A stretch of DNA of 51,704 bases from the NCBI GenBank assembly GCA_014378995.1, contig JACMMP010000166.1:1-51704 (forward strand), given 5' to 3'. Positions within the stretch are counted from its first letter, which is position 1; each line of letters begins with the position of its first letter. The notes beneath the pieces were generated by a model. The model was not told where the DNA came from, did not search any database, and saw only the letters and a program-made list of their open reading frames with translations. The stretch is from Hyphomonadaceae bacterium (GTDB lineage: Bacteria; Pseudomonadota; Alphaproteobacteria; Caulobacterales; Aquidulcibacteraceae). The position numbers and the translations under genes were made by a program. Shown here piece after piece: positions 16,848 through 25,924 of the stretch.

Positions 16848-17873
16848 CTAGCGCGTCCGCACCCTGAGGCGCACAGGCTGGTGGTCGCTATGGGCAAACC
16901 CCAGGTCAAAGCCGGTAACGCTGAGAACTTCGACGTTCGGGGAAACCACAAAGCCATCGATGGTGGTGACGTAATTGTCCCCAGGCGCGTACGGCTGATG
17001 ATTGGTGCGCACGCTGGGGATCGTCGCGTCAGCGGCGATGCGCCAGCCCTCTGGCAGCGCGTCGTCGGGGAACGGGAACAGCCAGAACAGGTGGCGTTCG
17101 TCGGTAGTGTGCGGGAAATCCGTTGCGGCGAGTTGCAAATTCCAGTCGCCGCCAATCACCACGCGCCGCCCGCGCGCGTACTCAGCTTGCGCCCACGCCA
17201 TCAAGTCGCGCAATTGGCTGGTGCGGACGGAGGCGTCCTCATCGAACGCTGCGAGGTGGACGCTGACAATGGTCCAGTTTTCATCGCCGGCCAGGCGCAC
17301 CAGCGGCGACGCGTAGCGCCGGCGCACGCCGATGAAGCCCCCGTCTTCAGCTGGCAGCGCAACGATGTCCGTGCTCTCCACCGAACGCAGCGCGTAGATG
17401 CCCTGGCCATGCACGAGGCGCAGCGGCGGAGGCAGCAGGCGCGTCTTGAAATCGGAAAAGAAGACGTTGTCGCGATCCCGCAGCGCGTGTTCGACGCGGG
17501 CGCGCACGTCGATCCAGTAATTCACCGGCCCAGCGCGCGCGAGCTCCTGGATGAGCACGACATCGGCGTCGGCTTGGCTGATGAGGAAGCTCTCTATGCC
17601 GGCGACATTCTCGCGCACGGCCCGGCGCGAGGGCGGCAACATGTGCTCGCCGCCGTCGGCGACGAAATCGCTGCCGGCGCCGAGGCCGCCATAGCCTACG
17701 TTCCAGATCAGAATTTCGAGCACTCTGCCCGCCTCGGGCAGATCTTCGCCAGCGGTGCGTTGGACGTCGCTGGCGCGCGCTGAAACCTGATGGTTCACCG
17801 CCAGGAAGGCGGCGAGATATAGCGCGAACACGGCCGCCATGGCGGCCAGAATGACGAGCGCGCGCTTTAGCAC
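16848..17873 (-). CDS. Membrane-anchored endonuclease/exonuclease/phosphatase family protein
   Basis: A 341-residue EEP-superfamily hydrolase with an N-terminal anchor (LKRALVILAAMAAVFALYLAAFLAV). Core motifs: ILIWNVGYGG near 62, the metal-binding E in VVLIQELA, VSVHLAAFDED, GGDWNLQ and the closing catalytic SDHQPVRLRV. Substrates of the superfamily range from DNA to lipids and phosphoinositides; a surface-anchored bacterial member like this is likely to act on extracytoplasmic substrates, but none can be named. I chose a GTG that retains the Lys-Arg before the membrane segment; an internal ATG 11 codons on is an alternative. It is divergent from the pseudouridine synthase gene. Confidence 0.82.
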   Translation of the reverse strand: MLKRALVILAAMAAVFALYLAAFLAVNHQVSARASDVQRTAGEDLPEAGRVLEILIWNVGYGGLGAGSDFVADGGEHMLPPSRRAVRENVAGIESFLISQADADVVLIQELARAGPVNYWIDVRARVEHALRDRDNVFFSDFKTRLLPPPLRLVHGQGIYALRSVESTDIVALPAEDGGFIGVRRRYASPLVRLAGDENWTIVSVHLAAFDEDASVRTSQLRDLMAWAQAEYARGRRVVIGGDWNLQLAATDFPHTTDERHLFWLFPFPDDALPEGWRIAADATIPSVRTNHQPYAPGDNYVTTIDGFVVSPNVEVLSVTGFDLGFAHSDHQPVRLRVRTR

Positions 17874-17946
17874 GGGAGAACGATCCTCTTGGGCGCGCGC
17901 ACTATGGGGACTGGCCGGGGCCGCGCAAGCCGCTAATGAGGGGCGG

Positions 17947-18978
17947 ATGTTCCAGAGCGACGACGATCCCGATATCGGCGAAGTCCGGACCGCCGTAGCT
18001 CCAGCCGGCGCCGGCGAGCGGGTTGACGCCTGGTTGGCGAAACTGTGGCCCGACCTCTCGCGCTCGCGCGTGCAGGGGTTGATCGGCGCCGGCAAACTCA
18101 CCGCCAATGGCGTGCAAGTGACGCATGCAAAGGACAAACCGCGCGCTGGCGCTACTTACACGCTGACGCTGCCGCCGCCCGAACCCGCGGCGCCGCAGCC
18201 TGAAGCGCTGCCGCTCACGATCGTATTCGAGGACGAGCATCTGGTCGTGGTCGACAAGGCCAAGGGTATGGCGATGCATCCCGCGCCAGGCTCGATGCGC
18301 AGCACGTTGGTGAACGCCCTGCTCGCGCATTGCGGCGACAGTCTTTCCGGCATTGGCGGTGTGGCGCGTCCTGGGATCGTGCACAGGATCGACAAGGACA
18401 CCACCGGGCTCGTCGTCGTCGCCAAGCACGACGCCGCGCATCAAGGCTTGGCCAAGCTGTTCGCCAAGCACGACCTCGAGCGCATCTATTACGCGGTGAC
18501 GCGCGGTGCGCCGAAGGAGCGCAGCGCGACGATCGAAAACCGGTTGGTGCGATCGAACGAGGACCGGCGCAAATACGTCGTCGCACGCGATCCGAACACG
18601 GAGGCGGGAAAAATCGCGACCACGCAATACTGGACGATCGAAAGCTTCGGCCAACACGCCGGCGCCGCCGCCGGGCGCGCAGCGGCCACCCTGCTCGAGT
18701 GCCGCCTGCACACCGGCCGCACGCACCAGATCCGGGCGCATCTCACTCATCTGGGCTGCCCGCTCATCGGCGACCAGCTCTACGGCAAGCAGCGGGCGTT
18801 CAAAGCAGAAGGCGCCCACGCTGAAGAAGCTGCGGCGGCGGTGGCGGCTTTTCCGCGCCAAGCGCTTCACGCCGGCGTGCTGGGCTTTGTCCATCCCGTC
18901 ACCCGCCAAGCGCTTCGCTTCGAGAGCGAATTGCCAGAGGATATGCGAGCGTTGCTCGACGTCCTGCGCCGGCTCTGA
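17947..18978 (+). CDS. rluD: RluA-family 23S rRNA pseudouridine synthase, RluD-type
   Basis: A 343-residue enzyme that isomerises uridines in helix 69 of 23S rRNA if it is a true RluD. An S4 RNA-binding domain covers about residues 22-75 (RVDAWLAKLWPDLSRSRVQGLIGAGKLTANG). The catalytic Asp is D149 in VHRIDKDTTGLVVVAK, and LHTGRTHQIRAHLTHLGCPLIGD is the conserved RluA-family segment. The ATG follows GAGGGG; an upstream in-frame start would overlap the divergent gene. In many alphaproteobacteria this gene precedes rpoH, as here (with a small membrane gene between), so the order is conserved. Confidence 0.93.
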   Translation: MFQSDDDPDIGEVRTAVAPAGAGERVDAWLAKLWPDLSRSRVQGLIGAGKLTANGVQVTHAKDKPRAGATYTLTLPPPEPAAPQPEALPLTIVFEDEHLVVVDKAKGMAMHPAPGSMRSTLVNALLAHCGDSLSGIGGVARPGIVHRIDKDTTGLVVVAKHDAAHQGLAKLFAKHDLERIYYAVTRGAPKERSATIENRLVRSNEDRRKYVVARDPNTEAGKIATTQYWTIESFGQHAGAAAGRAAATLLECRLHTGRTHQIRAHLTHLGCPLIGDQLYGKQRAFKAEGAHAEEAAAAVAAFPRQALHAGVLGFVHPVTRQALRFESELPEDMRALLDVLRRL

Positions 18979-19080
18979 ACCCACCTTCCTCTGAGTTTCA
19001 CGCCTGGAACCTGCAGTGCCCATCTCCCCACGCTGCGCGCCGCGGGCTAGGTTCGGCGCGCGGTGATTGGGGGCAGTTCC

Positions 19081-19365
19081 ATGTCGGATGTGTTCGCGCG
19101 GCCTGAGCGTATGCTGGCTTCGGTGGCGGCGCTGTTGCTTTTTACGCTCAACGAAGCGCGCATGTTCAACATGCTGCCACGCTCGCCCGATACGGCCAAA
19201 GGCCAGGTTCACGGCGTCTGGCTCCAGCTGATGGGCGCGTCCGAGCCGGCCTATTTGAGCGCGATCGATCTGGCGCTTCGCTGGGGCCTCGCAGGCTTCG
19301 TCGCCGGGCTGTGCGTTTGGACCGTGGCCGAAACATTCAAGCGTCAGCCAATTACCGCCGACTGA
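19081..19365 (+). CDS. Unknown two-helix membrane protein
   Basis: A 94-residue protein with two hydrophobic helices (MLASVAALLLFTLNE about 11-25; LALRWGLAGFVAGLCVWTVAETF about 66-88) and a polar loop between. No family recognised. It sits between the pseudouridine synthase gene and rpoH on the same strand, with about 100 and 250 bases on either side, so it is probably transcribed separately from rpoH. Confidence 0.6.
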   Translation: MSDVFARPERMLASVAALLLFTLNEARMFNMLPRSPDTAKGQVHGVWLQLMGASEPAYLSAIDLALRWGLAGFVAGLCVWTVAETFKRQPITAD

Positions 19366-19613
19366 GTTTTAGGCACAATAGGTATGCCCTGTCCTCAAAT
19401 GTTCCGCATTTTAGGACTAGACTTTGTTTTCATTTCAGGTGCCGAATCACCTCGTTCGTGATATGTTCCAATTGCGGCGAAATCGCTAGTGGGCGGTCGC
19501 GGCACGGGTGTGAACGGCTTCCTATATTAAGCACCGCGGCGCATCCGGAGCTTCTCCTGAGACGTACTTACAGGAGACGACACCGACCCGCGACATGAGG
19601 GGTTAAGGACATC

Positions 19614-20528
19614 ATGGCTTCCAACGCGCTGACGCTTGCACTGTCCCCTGAGCAAGGACTGCAACGGTATCTCTCCGAGATCCGCAAATACCCGATGCTC
19701 ACGAAGGACGACGAGTTCATGCTGGCCAAAAGCTGGCAGGAGCACGGCGACACGCAAGCTGCCCATAAGCTGGTCACATCGCACCTGCGGCTGGTGGCGA
19801 AGATCGCCATGGGTTACCGCGGCTATGGGTTGCCGATCGGCGAAGTGATCTCCGAAGGCAATGTCGGCCTCATGCAGGCGGTCAAGAAGTTCGATCCGGA
19901 TAAGGGGTTCCGCCTGGCGACGTACGCCATGTGGTGGATTCGCGCCTCGATCCAGGAATACATTTTGCGCTCGTGGTCGCTGGTGAAAATGGGCACCACG
20001 GCCGCGCAGAAGAAGCTCTTCTTCAATCTGCGCCGCATGAAGGGCGAAATGGCTGCGCTCGAAGAGGGCGATTTGCGTCCCGAGCACGTCGCCACCATCG
20101 CCCACAAGCTCGCCGTCACCGAACAAGAGGTGATCTCGATGAACCGGCGCCTCTCAGGCGGCGGCGACGCGAGCCTGAACGCACCGATCGGCGGCGCCGG
20201 CGGCGAGGGCGATAGCGAGTGGATGGATTGGCTCGCCGACGACAAGACGGAAGGCACGCAGGAGACCCGTCTCGCCGACACCGAAGAGTTCAGCGACCGG
20301 ATGACCCTGCTCCAGGAAGCCATGGGCGAACTCAACGAACGCGAGCGTCACATCATCCAGGAGCGGCGTCTGAAAGATGAACCGGCCACCTTGGAGGAGC
20401 TCTCCAAGCAATACGGCGTCAGCCGCGAACGCGTGCGCCAGATTGAGGTGCGCGCATTCGAGAAGCTGCAAAAGGCGATGAAGAAACAGGCCGCCTCGCG
20501 CGGTCTCCTGGCCGAAGCCGAGGCTTAA
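19614..20528 (+). CDS. rpoH: RNA polymerase heat-shock sigma factor RpoH
   Basis: A 304-residue sigma-32 that directs RNA polymerase to heat-shock promoters. Region 2 reads LVAKIAMGYRGYGLPIGEVISEGNVGLMQAVKKFDPDKGFRLATYAMWWIRASIQEYIL, followed by the RpoH box QKKLFFNLRRMK that is diagnostic against RpoD. Region 4.2 closes with SRERVRQIEVRAFEKLQKAM. AAGGA lies five bases before the ATG. The roughly 250 bases upstream contain a TATATT element at about 19523 but I cannot set a convincing -35. The stop overlaps the convergent O-antigen ligase-like gene by four bases. Confidence 0.98.
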   Translation: MASNALTLALSPEQGLQRYLSEIRKYPMLTKDDEFMLAKSWQEHGDTQAAHKLVTSHLRLVAKIAMGYRGYGLPIGEVISEGNVGLMQAVKKFDPDKGFRLATYAMWWIRASIQEYILRSWSLVKMGTTAAQKKLFFNLRRMKGEMAALEEGDLRPEHVATIAHKLAVTEQEVISMNRRLSGGGDASLNAPIGGAGGEGDSEWMDWLADDKTEGTQETRLADTEEFSDRMTLLQEAMGELNERERHIIQERRLKDEPATLEELSKQYGVSRERVRQIEVRAFEKLQKAMKKQAASRGLLAEAEA

Positions 20529-21775
20529 TAAGCCGGCGTTGCGGGTCGCCGCCGGCGCAAGGCCGGCGGCGCTTGCTGCGACGCCGTTTGCTCTGCCGGT
20601 TGCGCGTTCCAGAACGCATAGACGCAAGCGCCGAAGAACAGCAGCGTATGCACCGAGAACGGTCCGATGATCGCGTCGGTGAAGGCGCGCGCCACCATCA
20701 GCACGAACAGCACGAAGAAGAAGGACGTTTCCACCGTCGGGCGCAGCAGCACCTGCTTCAGCGCACCGAGCCCTACGAGGACCACGCTGATGACGAACGG
20801 CGCGAGCCCCAGCAACCCGGTGTCGACGGCAATGATGCGGAATGCATGGTGGAAGTGGAATTGACGTCCGTCCTCGATATCCATCAGCCGCTTCAAGCCA
20901 ATCGTATCCGCGGAATCCCCCATCCAGATGGCCTGGAAGCCGTAACCGAGCAGCGGACGCTCCGCGATCAAGGCATCGGCGTGCTCCCACAGGATCGTGC
21001 GCCCGGTGAGCGTCGGGTCTTTGCCTAACGTGTCGAAGACAAAGTGATTGGTGAACTCGATCGCTTCCGGAATGAGCAGGGAGAGCGGCGCAAGGACAAT
21101 CGCACTGACGATCAGCGCGCCAAGCCTCGCGCCAGGCGGCAGGCGCTGCGACCACCAGAGCGCCAGCAGCACAGCCGAGCCGCCGAACGCCATCAGCACG
21201 GCGGTCGCCGAATTGGTCCCGGCCAGCAGGTAAACAGACAGCGGCAGCGACAACAGCGCGACACCGCGCAAAAACCAACCCGACCCCTGCATCAGCAGCA
21301 CCGCTGTCGCGGCCATCAGCAGCACCTGCGCCGCGTAAGCCATCTGGTTCTTCGAGCCAGTAAGGCCGATCAGCACCATGCCGTCCGCCGAGGTGCCTTG
21401 CCGCCCCCAGGCGATGCAGAGGATGCAGAACACAAACAGCGCCACCAGAAGCACGCCGATGTAGCGACGCGGCGATAACGTGCACGCGATCAGGACGCCA
21501 ACGAAGCAGGTGAACAGGAACTGCGCGCCATAGCGAAAAGAGAGCGACGGCACATCCGACCAAAGCCCGGACATGGTCGCGACGACCGGCATCAGCAGCA
21601 GCCACCACCAGCGCTTCAACACGTCGATGAAAGCAGTGGTGCGGAAAACGAACAAAAGCCCGACCAGCGCCACCTCGACCAGGATCAGCATGGCGCCGAC
21701 CTGCGGCACCTGCGTAGCCATGCAGATGAACAGCAGAAACGCTGCGATCTGCGGCAGGAAGGTGAGAAGCACCAT
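20525..21775 (-). CDS. O-antigen ligase/polymerase-like membrane protein (Wzy_C family)
   Basis: A 416-residue polytopic membrane protein with about ten helices and one large periplasmic loop near residues 255-315 (TNHFVFDTLGKDPTLTGRTILWEHADALIAERPLLGYGFQAIW..., with HFHHAFRIIAVDTGLLG), which is the active region of the O-antigen ligase/Wzy_C family. The R-T-x-x-W and H-x-x-F/L signature is present. Such proteins join or polymerise undecaprenyl-linked glycans in the periplasm. No other polysaccharide genes are adjacent (the family 2 glycosyltransferase lies 20 kb left), so the product is not known. The C-terminal tail is basic. Confidence 0.88.
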   Translation of the reverse strand: MVLLTFLPQIAAFLLFICMATQVPQVGAMLILVEVALVGLLFVFRTTAFIDVLKRWWWLLLMPVVATMSGLWSDVPSLSFRYGAQFLFTCFVGVLIACTLSPRRYIGVLLVALFVFCILCIAWGRQGTSADGMVLIGLTGSKNQMAYAAQVLLMAATAVLLMQGSGWFLRGVALLSLPLSVYLLAGTNSATAVLMAFGGSAVLLALWWSQRLPPGARLGALIVSAIVLAPLSLLIPEAIEFTNHFVFDTLGKDPTLTGRTILWEHADALIAERPLLGYGFQAIWMGDSADTIGLKRLMDIEDGRQFHFHHAFRIIAVDTGLLGLAPFVISVVLVGLGALKQVLLRPTVETSFFFVLFVLMVARAFTDAIIGPFSVHTLLFFGACVYAFWNAQPAEQTASQQAPPALRRRRPATPAY

Positions 21776-21897
21776 GAATGGGTTACCGGCGAGTTGTCGC
21801 GGTCAAATCCATAACCGTTTCCGGCTGTTAACGCTACGCGGTGCGCCGGAAACACGCGGGAACGCCTGCCACAGGCGAACGTTGGCCAAAACGAAAT

Positions 21898-23982
21898 ATG
21901 AACGCACCAGAGCTTCCCCAAGCGCTTCGAGCGCGCCTTAACGCACTACGCGCGTGGGGCGGGGCGCAATCTGTGCGCGGCTATCACGGTGCGAAAGCGG
22001 TGAGCCGGCGGATCGGCGCTTGGCCGTGGAAGCGGATTGGCGTTTGGGCCGGCGGCGTATTTGGGGTGCTTGCCGCCTCACTTGTATTGTTTCTGGCGTT
22101 TGCCGATTGGAACGCATTGCGCGGGCCGATCTCCCGTATGGCGTCTGCGGCCAGCGGTCGAGAAATCGTCATCGCCGGCGACCTCAAGGTTAATCCGTGG
22201 TCGTTTACGCCTGAAGCGCGCGTGGAGGGTCTGCGTATCGGCAACCTCAGGCGTTTCCGTGATCGCGGTGAGTTCGCCGAAATCGCCGCGGCCGAAGTGT
22301 CAGTGCGCCTGCTTCCGCTCTTCATTGGCCGCTTCGATATCGTTCGCCTCGACCTCAACGGCGCCGACGTCAATCTCTATCGCAACCTCGAGGGCGACGC
22401 GAACTGGGCGCAGACGCCGCGCCAAGGGCAAAGGCCGTTCACCCTGCCGGACATTCGGGCGTTTTCGCTCCGCGACGGCCATGTCCGCTTCGAGGATGAG
22501 AAACGGCGCATGGTGCTCGACGCCGCATTCACGACGAGCGAGAGCGCCGACCAAAGCAACCCTGGCGCTTTCGCGCTGAACGGCGAAGGCGAAATCAACG
22601 AGCGTCCGTTCATGGTGGAATTGAGCGGCGCGCCGCTGCTGAACGTGCGCCGCAACCGCCCCTACCCGTTCGTCGCCGACGTGCGCGCTGGCGGCACCCG
22701 CATCCAAGCCGATGGCTCGATCGCGCGCGCCTTCAATTTCAATGCCTGGCAGGCCGACATCGTCGCCTCCGGTCCCGACCTTGCGGACCTCTATCATCTG
22801 ATTGGCCTCTCGCTCCCGAACACGCCGCCTTATTCGGTTCGCGGCCGTGTCGAACGGAACGGACGCGAGTATGGCATGCCCGAGCTGAATGGCCGCGTCG
22901 GCGACAGCGATTTGAGGGGCGCGTTCACGGCAACGACCAACGCACGCACGGGGCGGGTCTTCTTCGACGGCGACTTCGTCTCGAGCCGGCTTGACTTCGA
23001 CGACTTGATGGCCGTTCTCGGCGGCGCCCCGAGCACCCGCAGCGGCGAGACTGCGTCGGATACGCAGCGCGCGATGGCCGCAAACCTCGCCGCCGAGGGC
23101 CGCCTGCTTCCAAACGCGACGCTCGACATCAGCCGCGTGCGCAACATGGACGCGCGCGTGACCTACCGCGCCGCACGCGTGCGCAGCGAGCGTGTGCCGC
23201 TGCGCGGACTTGCGCTCGACATTTCGCTCGACCAGGGCCTGCTGCGGCTCGATCCAATCACGCTCGATCTTCGCCAAGGCCGCATCTCCGGCGCCGTCGC
23301 CATCAATGCGCGCGAAGAGACGCCGCAAGTGGACGTTGACGTGCGCCTCACCGGCGCGCGGCTGGAGAGCATCATCGCTTTTAGCGGCGCGTCTCCGGTG
23401 ACGGGCTCGCTGCTCGGCCGCGCACGGCTCAGCGGACGCGGCGCGTCGGTGCGTGAAGCGGCGGCGAATGCAAACGGCGACGTGACTTTGGTGACGCCGC
23501 GCGGCGAAATACGCGAGGCGTTCGCGGAGCTGACCGGCATCAACGTGACGCGCGGGCTTGGCCTCTTGCTCACGAACGATCGAAGCAAGATCGACATCCG
23601 TTGCGGCGTCGCAAGCTTTACCGTGCGCAACGGCATTATGAATGCGCGCTCGATGGTTTTCGACACCGAGACTGTGCTGATCCGCGGCGGCGGCACAATC
23701 AGCCTCGACAATGAGACGATGGATTTGCGCCTGGAAGGTGAACCAAAAGAGGCGCGGCTGGTCCGCCTGGCGGCACCGATCACCATCCAAGGCCGCTTGC
23801 GCTCTCCGGAGCTTGGCGTCGATGTCGGAGAAGTGGTGGAAGAAAGCGGCTTTGCCGTGCTGCTCGGCACATTGGTTGCGCCGCTAGCGGCCATCCTCCC
23901 GTTCGTGGACGGAGGACTCGCAGAGGACGCCAATTGCGCGGCTTTGCTGGCGGGACGCACAAACCAGACGAGCGAAGGCTAG
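21898..23982 (+). CDS. AsmA-family outer-membrane biogenesis protein
   Basis: A 694-residue AsmA-family protein: an N-terminal cytoplasmic stretch (about 1-45), a membrane anchor (IGVWAGGVFGVLAASLVLFLAFA), then the typical AsmA N-terminal motif SAASGREIVIAGDLKVNPWSFTPEARVEGLRIGN and a long beta-rich periplasmic region, ending in the AsmA-2 domain with RGGGTISLDNETMDLRLEGEPKEARLVRLAAPITIQGRLRSPELGVDVG. The family forms bridge-like phospholipid transport proteins between inner and outer membrane. I chose the ATG at MNAPEL; an ATG 19 codons earlier is possible. It is transcribed divergently from the O-antigen ligase-like gene. Confidence 0.92.
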   Translation: MNAPELPQALRARLNALRAWGGAQSVRGYHGAKAVSRRIGAWPWKRIGVWAGGVFGVLAASLVLFLAFADWNALRGPISRMASAASGREIVIAGDLKVNPWSFTPEARVEGLRIGNLRRFRDRGEFAEIAAAEVSVRLLPLFIGRFDIVRLDLNGADVNLYRNLEGDANWAQTPRQGQRPFTLPDIRAFSLRDGHVRFEDEKRRMVLDAAFTTSESADQSNPGAFALNGEGEINERPFMVELSGAPLLNVRRNRPYPFVADVRAGGTRIQADGSIARAFNFNAWQADIVASGPDLADLYHLIGLSLPNTPPYSVRGRVERNGREYGMPELNGRVGDSDLRGAFTATTNARTGRVFFDGDFVSSRLDFDDLMAVLGGAPSTRSGETASDTQRAMAANLAAEGRLLPNATLDISRVRNMDARVTYRAARVRSERVPLRGLALDISLDQGLLRLDPITLDLRQGRISGAVAINAREETPQVDVDVRLTGARLESIIAFSGASPVTGSLLGRARLSGRGASVREAAANANGDVTLVTPRGEIREAFAELTGINVTRGLGLLLTNDRSKIDIRCGVASFTVRNGIMNARSMVFDTETVLIRGGGTISLDNETMDLRLEGEPKEARLVRLAAPITIQGRLRSPELGVDVGEVVEESGFAVLLGTLVAPLAAILPFVDGGLAEDANCAALLAGRTNQTSEG

Positions 23983-24001
23983 GGAGCAGGGCTTCGGGAG
24001 A

Positions 24002-25153
24002 TCAATCGCCGAACGCGCGTTCGAGCCGCTGGATGCTGACTGTCTCTACTGCTGCGCGCACCTGATCGGCGGTGACGCCGGTGCCTTGCGCCGAAAGCGC
24101 GACGCCCCGGCCAAGCACTGCATAAGTTGCGCTCACATCGGCGATGCTCGCCTGCTCGGCATAGAGGCGCCCGTCGATTTTCTGCGCGCGGGCGTAGCCG
24201 TTAGCGTCGAAGCGATTTTCACGAACGTCGGCGACCGGCGTCAGCGCGGCGACGGCGCCATTGCCGGCCAGATGGACGATCAGCACATCGATGCGCGCGT
24301 CGCCGTTGCGGTACTCGCCTTTTGCCTGCGCCGTGCCCATCGCCGCTTCGCTCGACGACGATGTGAGCCTGAAACCGCCGGGCAGCGTTTCGGGCAATTG
24401 TTCGTGCAAAAGGGCAGGATCGATTGCCGGCCCGGATCGAAGATAATGCCGGGCGTGGAGTTCGAGATCGCTTGCCGGCGCGGCCGCGGCGAGCGCGTCG
24501 GCAGCCGGCGTTTGCTGCCCAAACTGGATCGCCGGCATGTCCGCGAACAATCCCGACGCTGCCGACCGTATCGAGCCCAGCACCAGGAACAACACGATCG
24601 AAATCACCAGCGTGACGCCGATGATCGCCGCGAAAAACTGCCCGCGCTTGTCTTCCGGTGTTCTGATCAACCGCGGCAGGCCGATATAGAGCAACGCCAA
24701 CGAATAGAGCCCGACGATCCCGAACCCGCTGATCATCGGGTGCAGCGAGAACATTCCGGCTAACAGCGCCGCCGTGGACGAATACACCGCGAGCTTATGC
24801 GCCTGAATGCGATCGGCCTCGGCGCCAAATTTTGGGGCCAGAAAGCTGATGACGCGGGCGATGATGTAGATGGAAGCAAGCAGCAGCGCCAATTGCACGA
24901 CGCCGCTCAGCACTGCCTCGGCGGGATTGTAGCGCGACAGGAATCCGCCGCCGCCCCAGGAAAAGAACAGCAGCCCTATGGTGAGACAAAGCGCCGACAG
25001 CGCAGCCAGCGGCATCGCGTAAGATTTATAGAGCTGCTCGGGCTCCACGGTTTCGAGCGCGATCGCGTCCCACGTGGCCTGCGGCCGCATAAGGATGCCC
25101 TTCACGCGCTCGAAAAAGGATTGCGCCTCCAGGTTCGCCGGATCGATCGTCAT
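24002..25153 (-). CDS. Yip1-family membrane protein with periplasmic domain
   Basis: A 383-residue protein. Residues 1-205 are a Yip1-type membrane domain with five helices (FFERVKGILMRPQATWDAIALE at the start is the family entry; then SYAMPLAALSALCLTIGLLFF, VLSGVVQLALLLASIYIIARVI, AVYSSTAALLAGMFSLHPMISGFGIVGLYSLALLYIGLPRL and FFAAIIGVTLVISIVLFLV). Residues 235-383 are a soluble extracytoplasmic domain (LPGGFRLTSSSSEAAMGTAQAKGEYRN...VAALTPVADVRENRFD) of unknown function. It pairs with another Yip1 gene immediately upstream on the same strand, a paralogous pair that may act as a heteromer. Confidence 0.8.
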   Translation of the reverse strand: MTIDPANLEAQSFFERVKGILMRPQATWDAIALETVEPEQLYKSYAMPLAALSALCLTIGLLFFSWGGGGFLSRYNPAEAVLSGVVQLALLLASIYIIARVISFLAPKFGAEADRIQAHKLAVYSSTAALLAGMFSLHPMISGFGIVGLYSLALLYIGLPRLIRTPEDKRGQFFAAIIGVTLVISIVLFLVLGSIRSAASGLFADMPAIQFGQQTPAADALAAAAPASDLELHARHYLRSGPAIDPALLHEQLPETLPGGFRLTSSSSEAAMGTAQAKGEYRNGDARIDVLIVHLAGNGAVAALTPVADVRENRFDANGYARAQKIDGRLYAEQASIADVSATYAVLGRGVALSAQGTGVTADQVRAAVETVSIQRLERAFGD

Positions 25154-25212
25154 GTCCGTCCCCGTTACCACGACAGAGGGATGTTAGGGGCGAAGCGCCG
25201 CGAAACGCAAAT

Positions 25213-25854
25213 TCAGCCCGTCACGCAACTCGCGAGCGCCAGCAAGACGATCAGCGCCACTAAACCAGCGACGGCGACCGAGGCCGCGTAATTGAGCGCC
25301 TTTTCAAGCGGCGCCTTCATCAGGATTGGCAGGCCGCGGTACATGATGAACACGGTCGCGCCGAGCGGAAAGAGCGCAAGCCACCAGAGCGGCGGCCATA
25401 GCGAAAAAAGCCCCGCTAGAAACGTAGGCGTCAGGGAGTACGCCGCGATCTTTTGAGCGGCGAGATCATCGCGATCGGCTTCGAACTGGTCAGCGAGCGT
25501 GTTGATGACGAGGCCAAGCAGAAACACGAGCGCAACAGTGACGATCCACGTCACCACGACGCTAATCAGCGCCTGATCGATCGCCCCCACGCGCATCGGC
25601 TCGAAAATCGCGGAACCGATCAAACCCGCGACCGGCGGGATGGCGGCGAGCGGCGCGACATACCCCAACAGAATATTTGGGATCGTCGTCTGTTCGGCTT
25701 TGATCTGCTGCCATTCCTTGTTCGGCTCGCGCAGCAAGCCGTAGGCGCGCGAGAAGATGAACTCGGATTTACGGTACGCCTGCTCGGCGCGCGCGCGCGC
25801 ATCCTCTACGCTGAAGCGCGGGCCCCGTGTATGGTTCTCATTGTCTGCCGACAT
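25213..25854 (-). CDS. Yip1-family membrane protein
   Basis: A 213-residue Yip1-type protein without the extra soluble domain of its downstream neighbour. The cytoplasmic start (SADNENHTRGPRFSVEDARARAEQAYRKSEFIFSRAYGLLREPNKEWQQI) leads into five helices (LLGYVAPLAAIPPVAGLIGSAIF; ALISVVVTWIVTVALVFLLGLVINTLA; KIAAYSLTPTFLAGLFSLWPPLWWLALFPLGATVFIMYRGLPILM; AASVAVAGLVALIVLLALASC). Sixty bases separate it from the next Yip1 gene, so the two are probably one transcript. The family's role in bacteria is not settled. Confidence 0.83.
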   Translation of the reverse strand: MSADNENHTRGPRFSVEDARARAEQAYRKSEFIFSRAYGLLREPNKEWQQIKAEQTTIPNILLGYVAPLAAIPPVAGLIGSAIFEPMRVGAIDQALISVVVTWIVTVALVFLLGLVINTLADQFEADRDDLAAQKIAAYSLTPTFLAGLFSLWPPLWWLALFPLGATVFIMYRGLPILMKAPLEKALNYAASVAVAGLVALIVLLALASCVTG

Positions 25855-25924
25855 TAGCTCCCTCTCCGCGGCGCAATGCTAGCGCCTCGCTGCCCCCGCC
25901 GCCAAGCTTTCCCCTGCTGCGCGC

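Noticed and set aside
17902-19212. Long minus-strand frame (436 codons) antisense to the pseudouridine synthase gene
   Set aside because: The plus-strand frame has complete RluA motifs; the antisense frame is the usual high-GC shadow with no domain pattern.
19366-19613. Heat-shock-type promoter before rpoH
   Set aside because: A TATATT element is visible but no convincing partner box at correct spacing.
20154-21608. Minus-strand frame of 484 codons across the 3' end of rpoH and the O-antigen ligase gene
   Set aside because: Conflicts with both well-supported genes and has no own motif.
22300-23790. Minus-strand frame of 496 codons inside the AsmA gene
   Set aside because: His/Arg/Ala-rich composition and no family resemblance; the AsmA frame is clearly coding.
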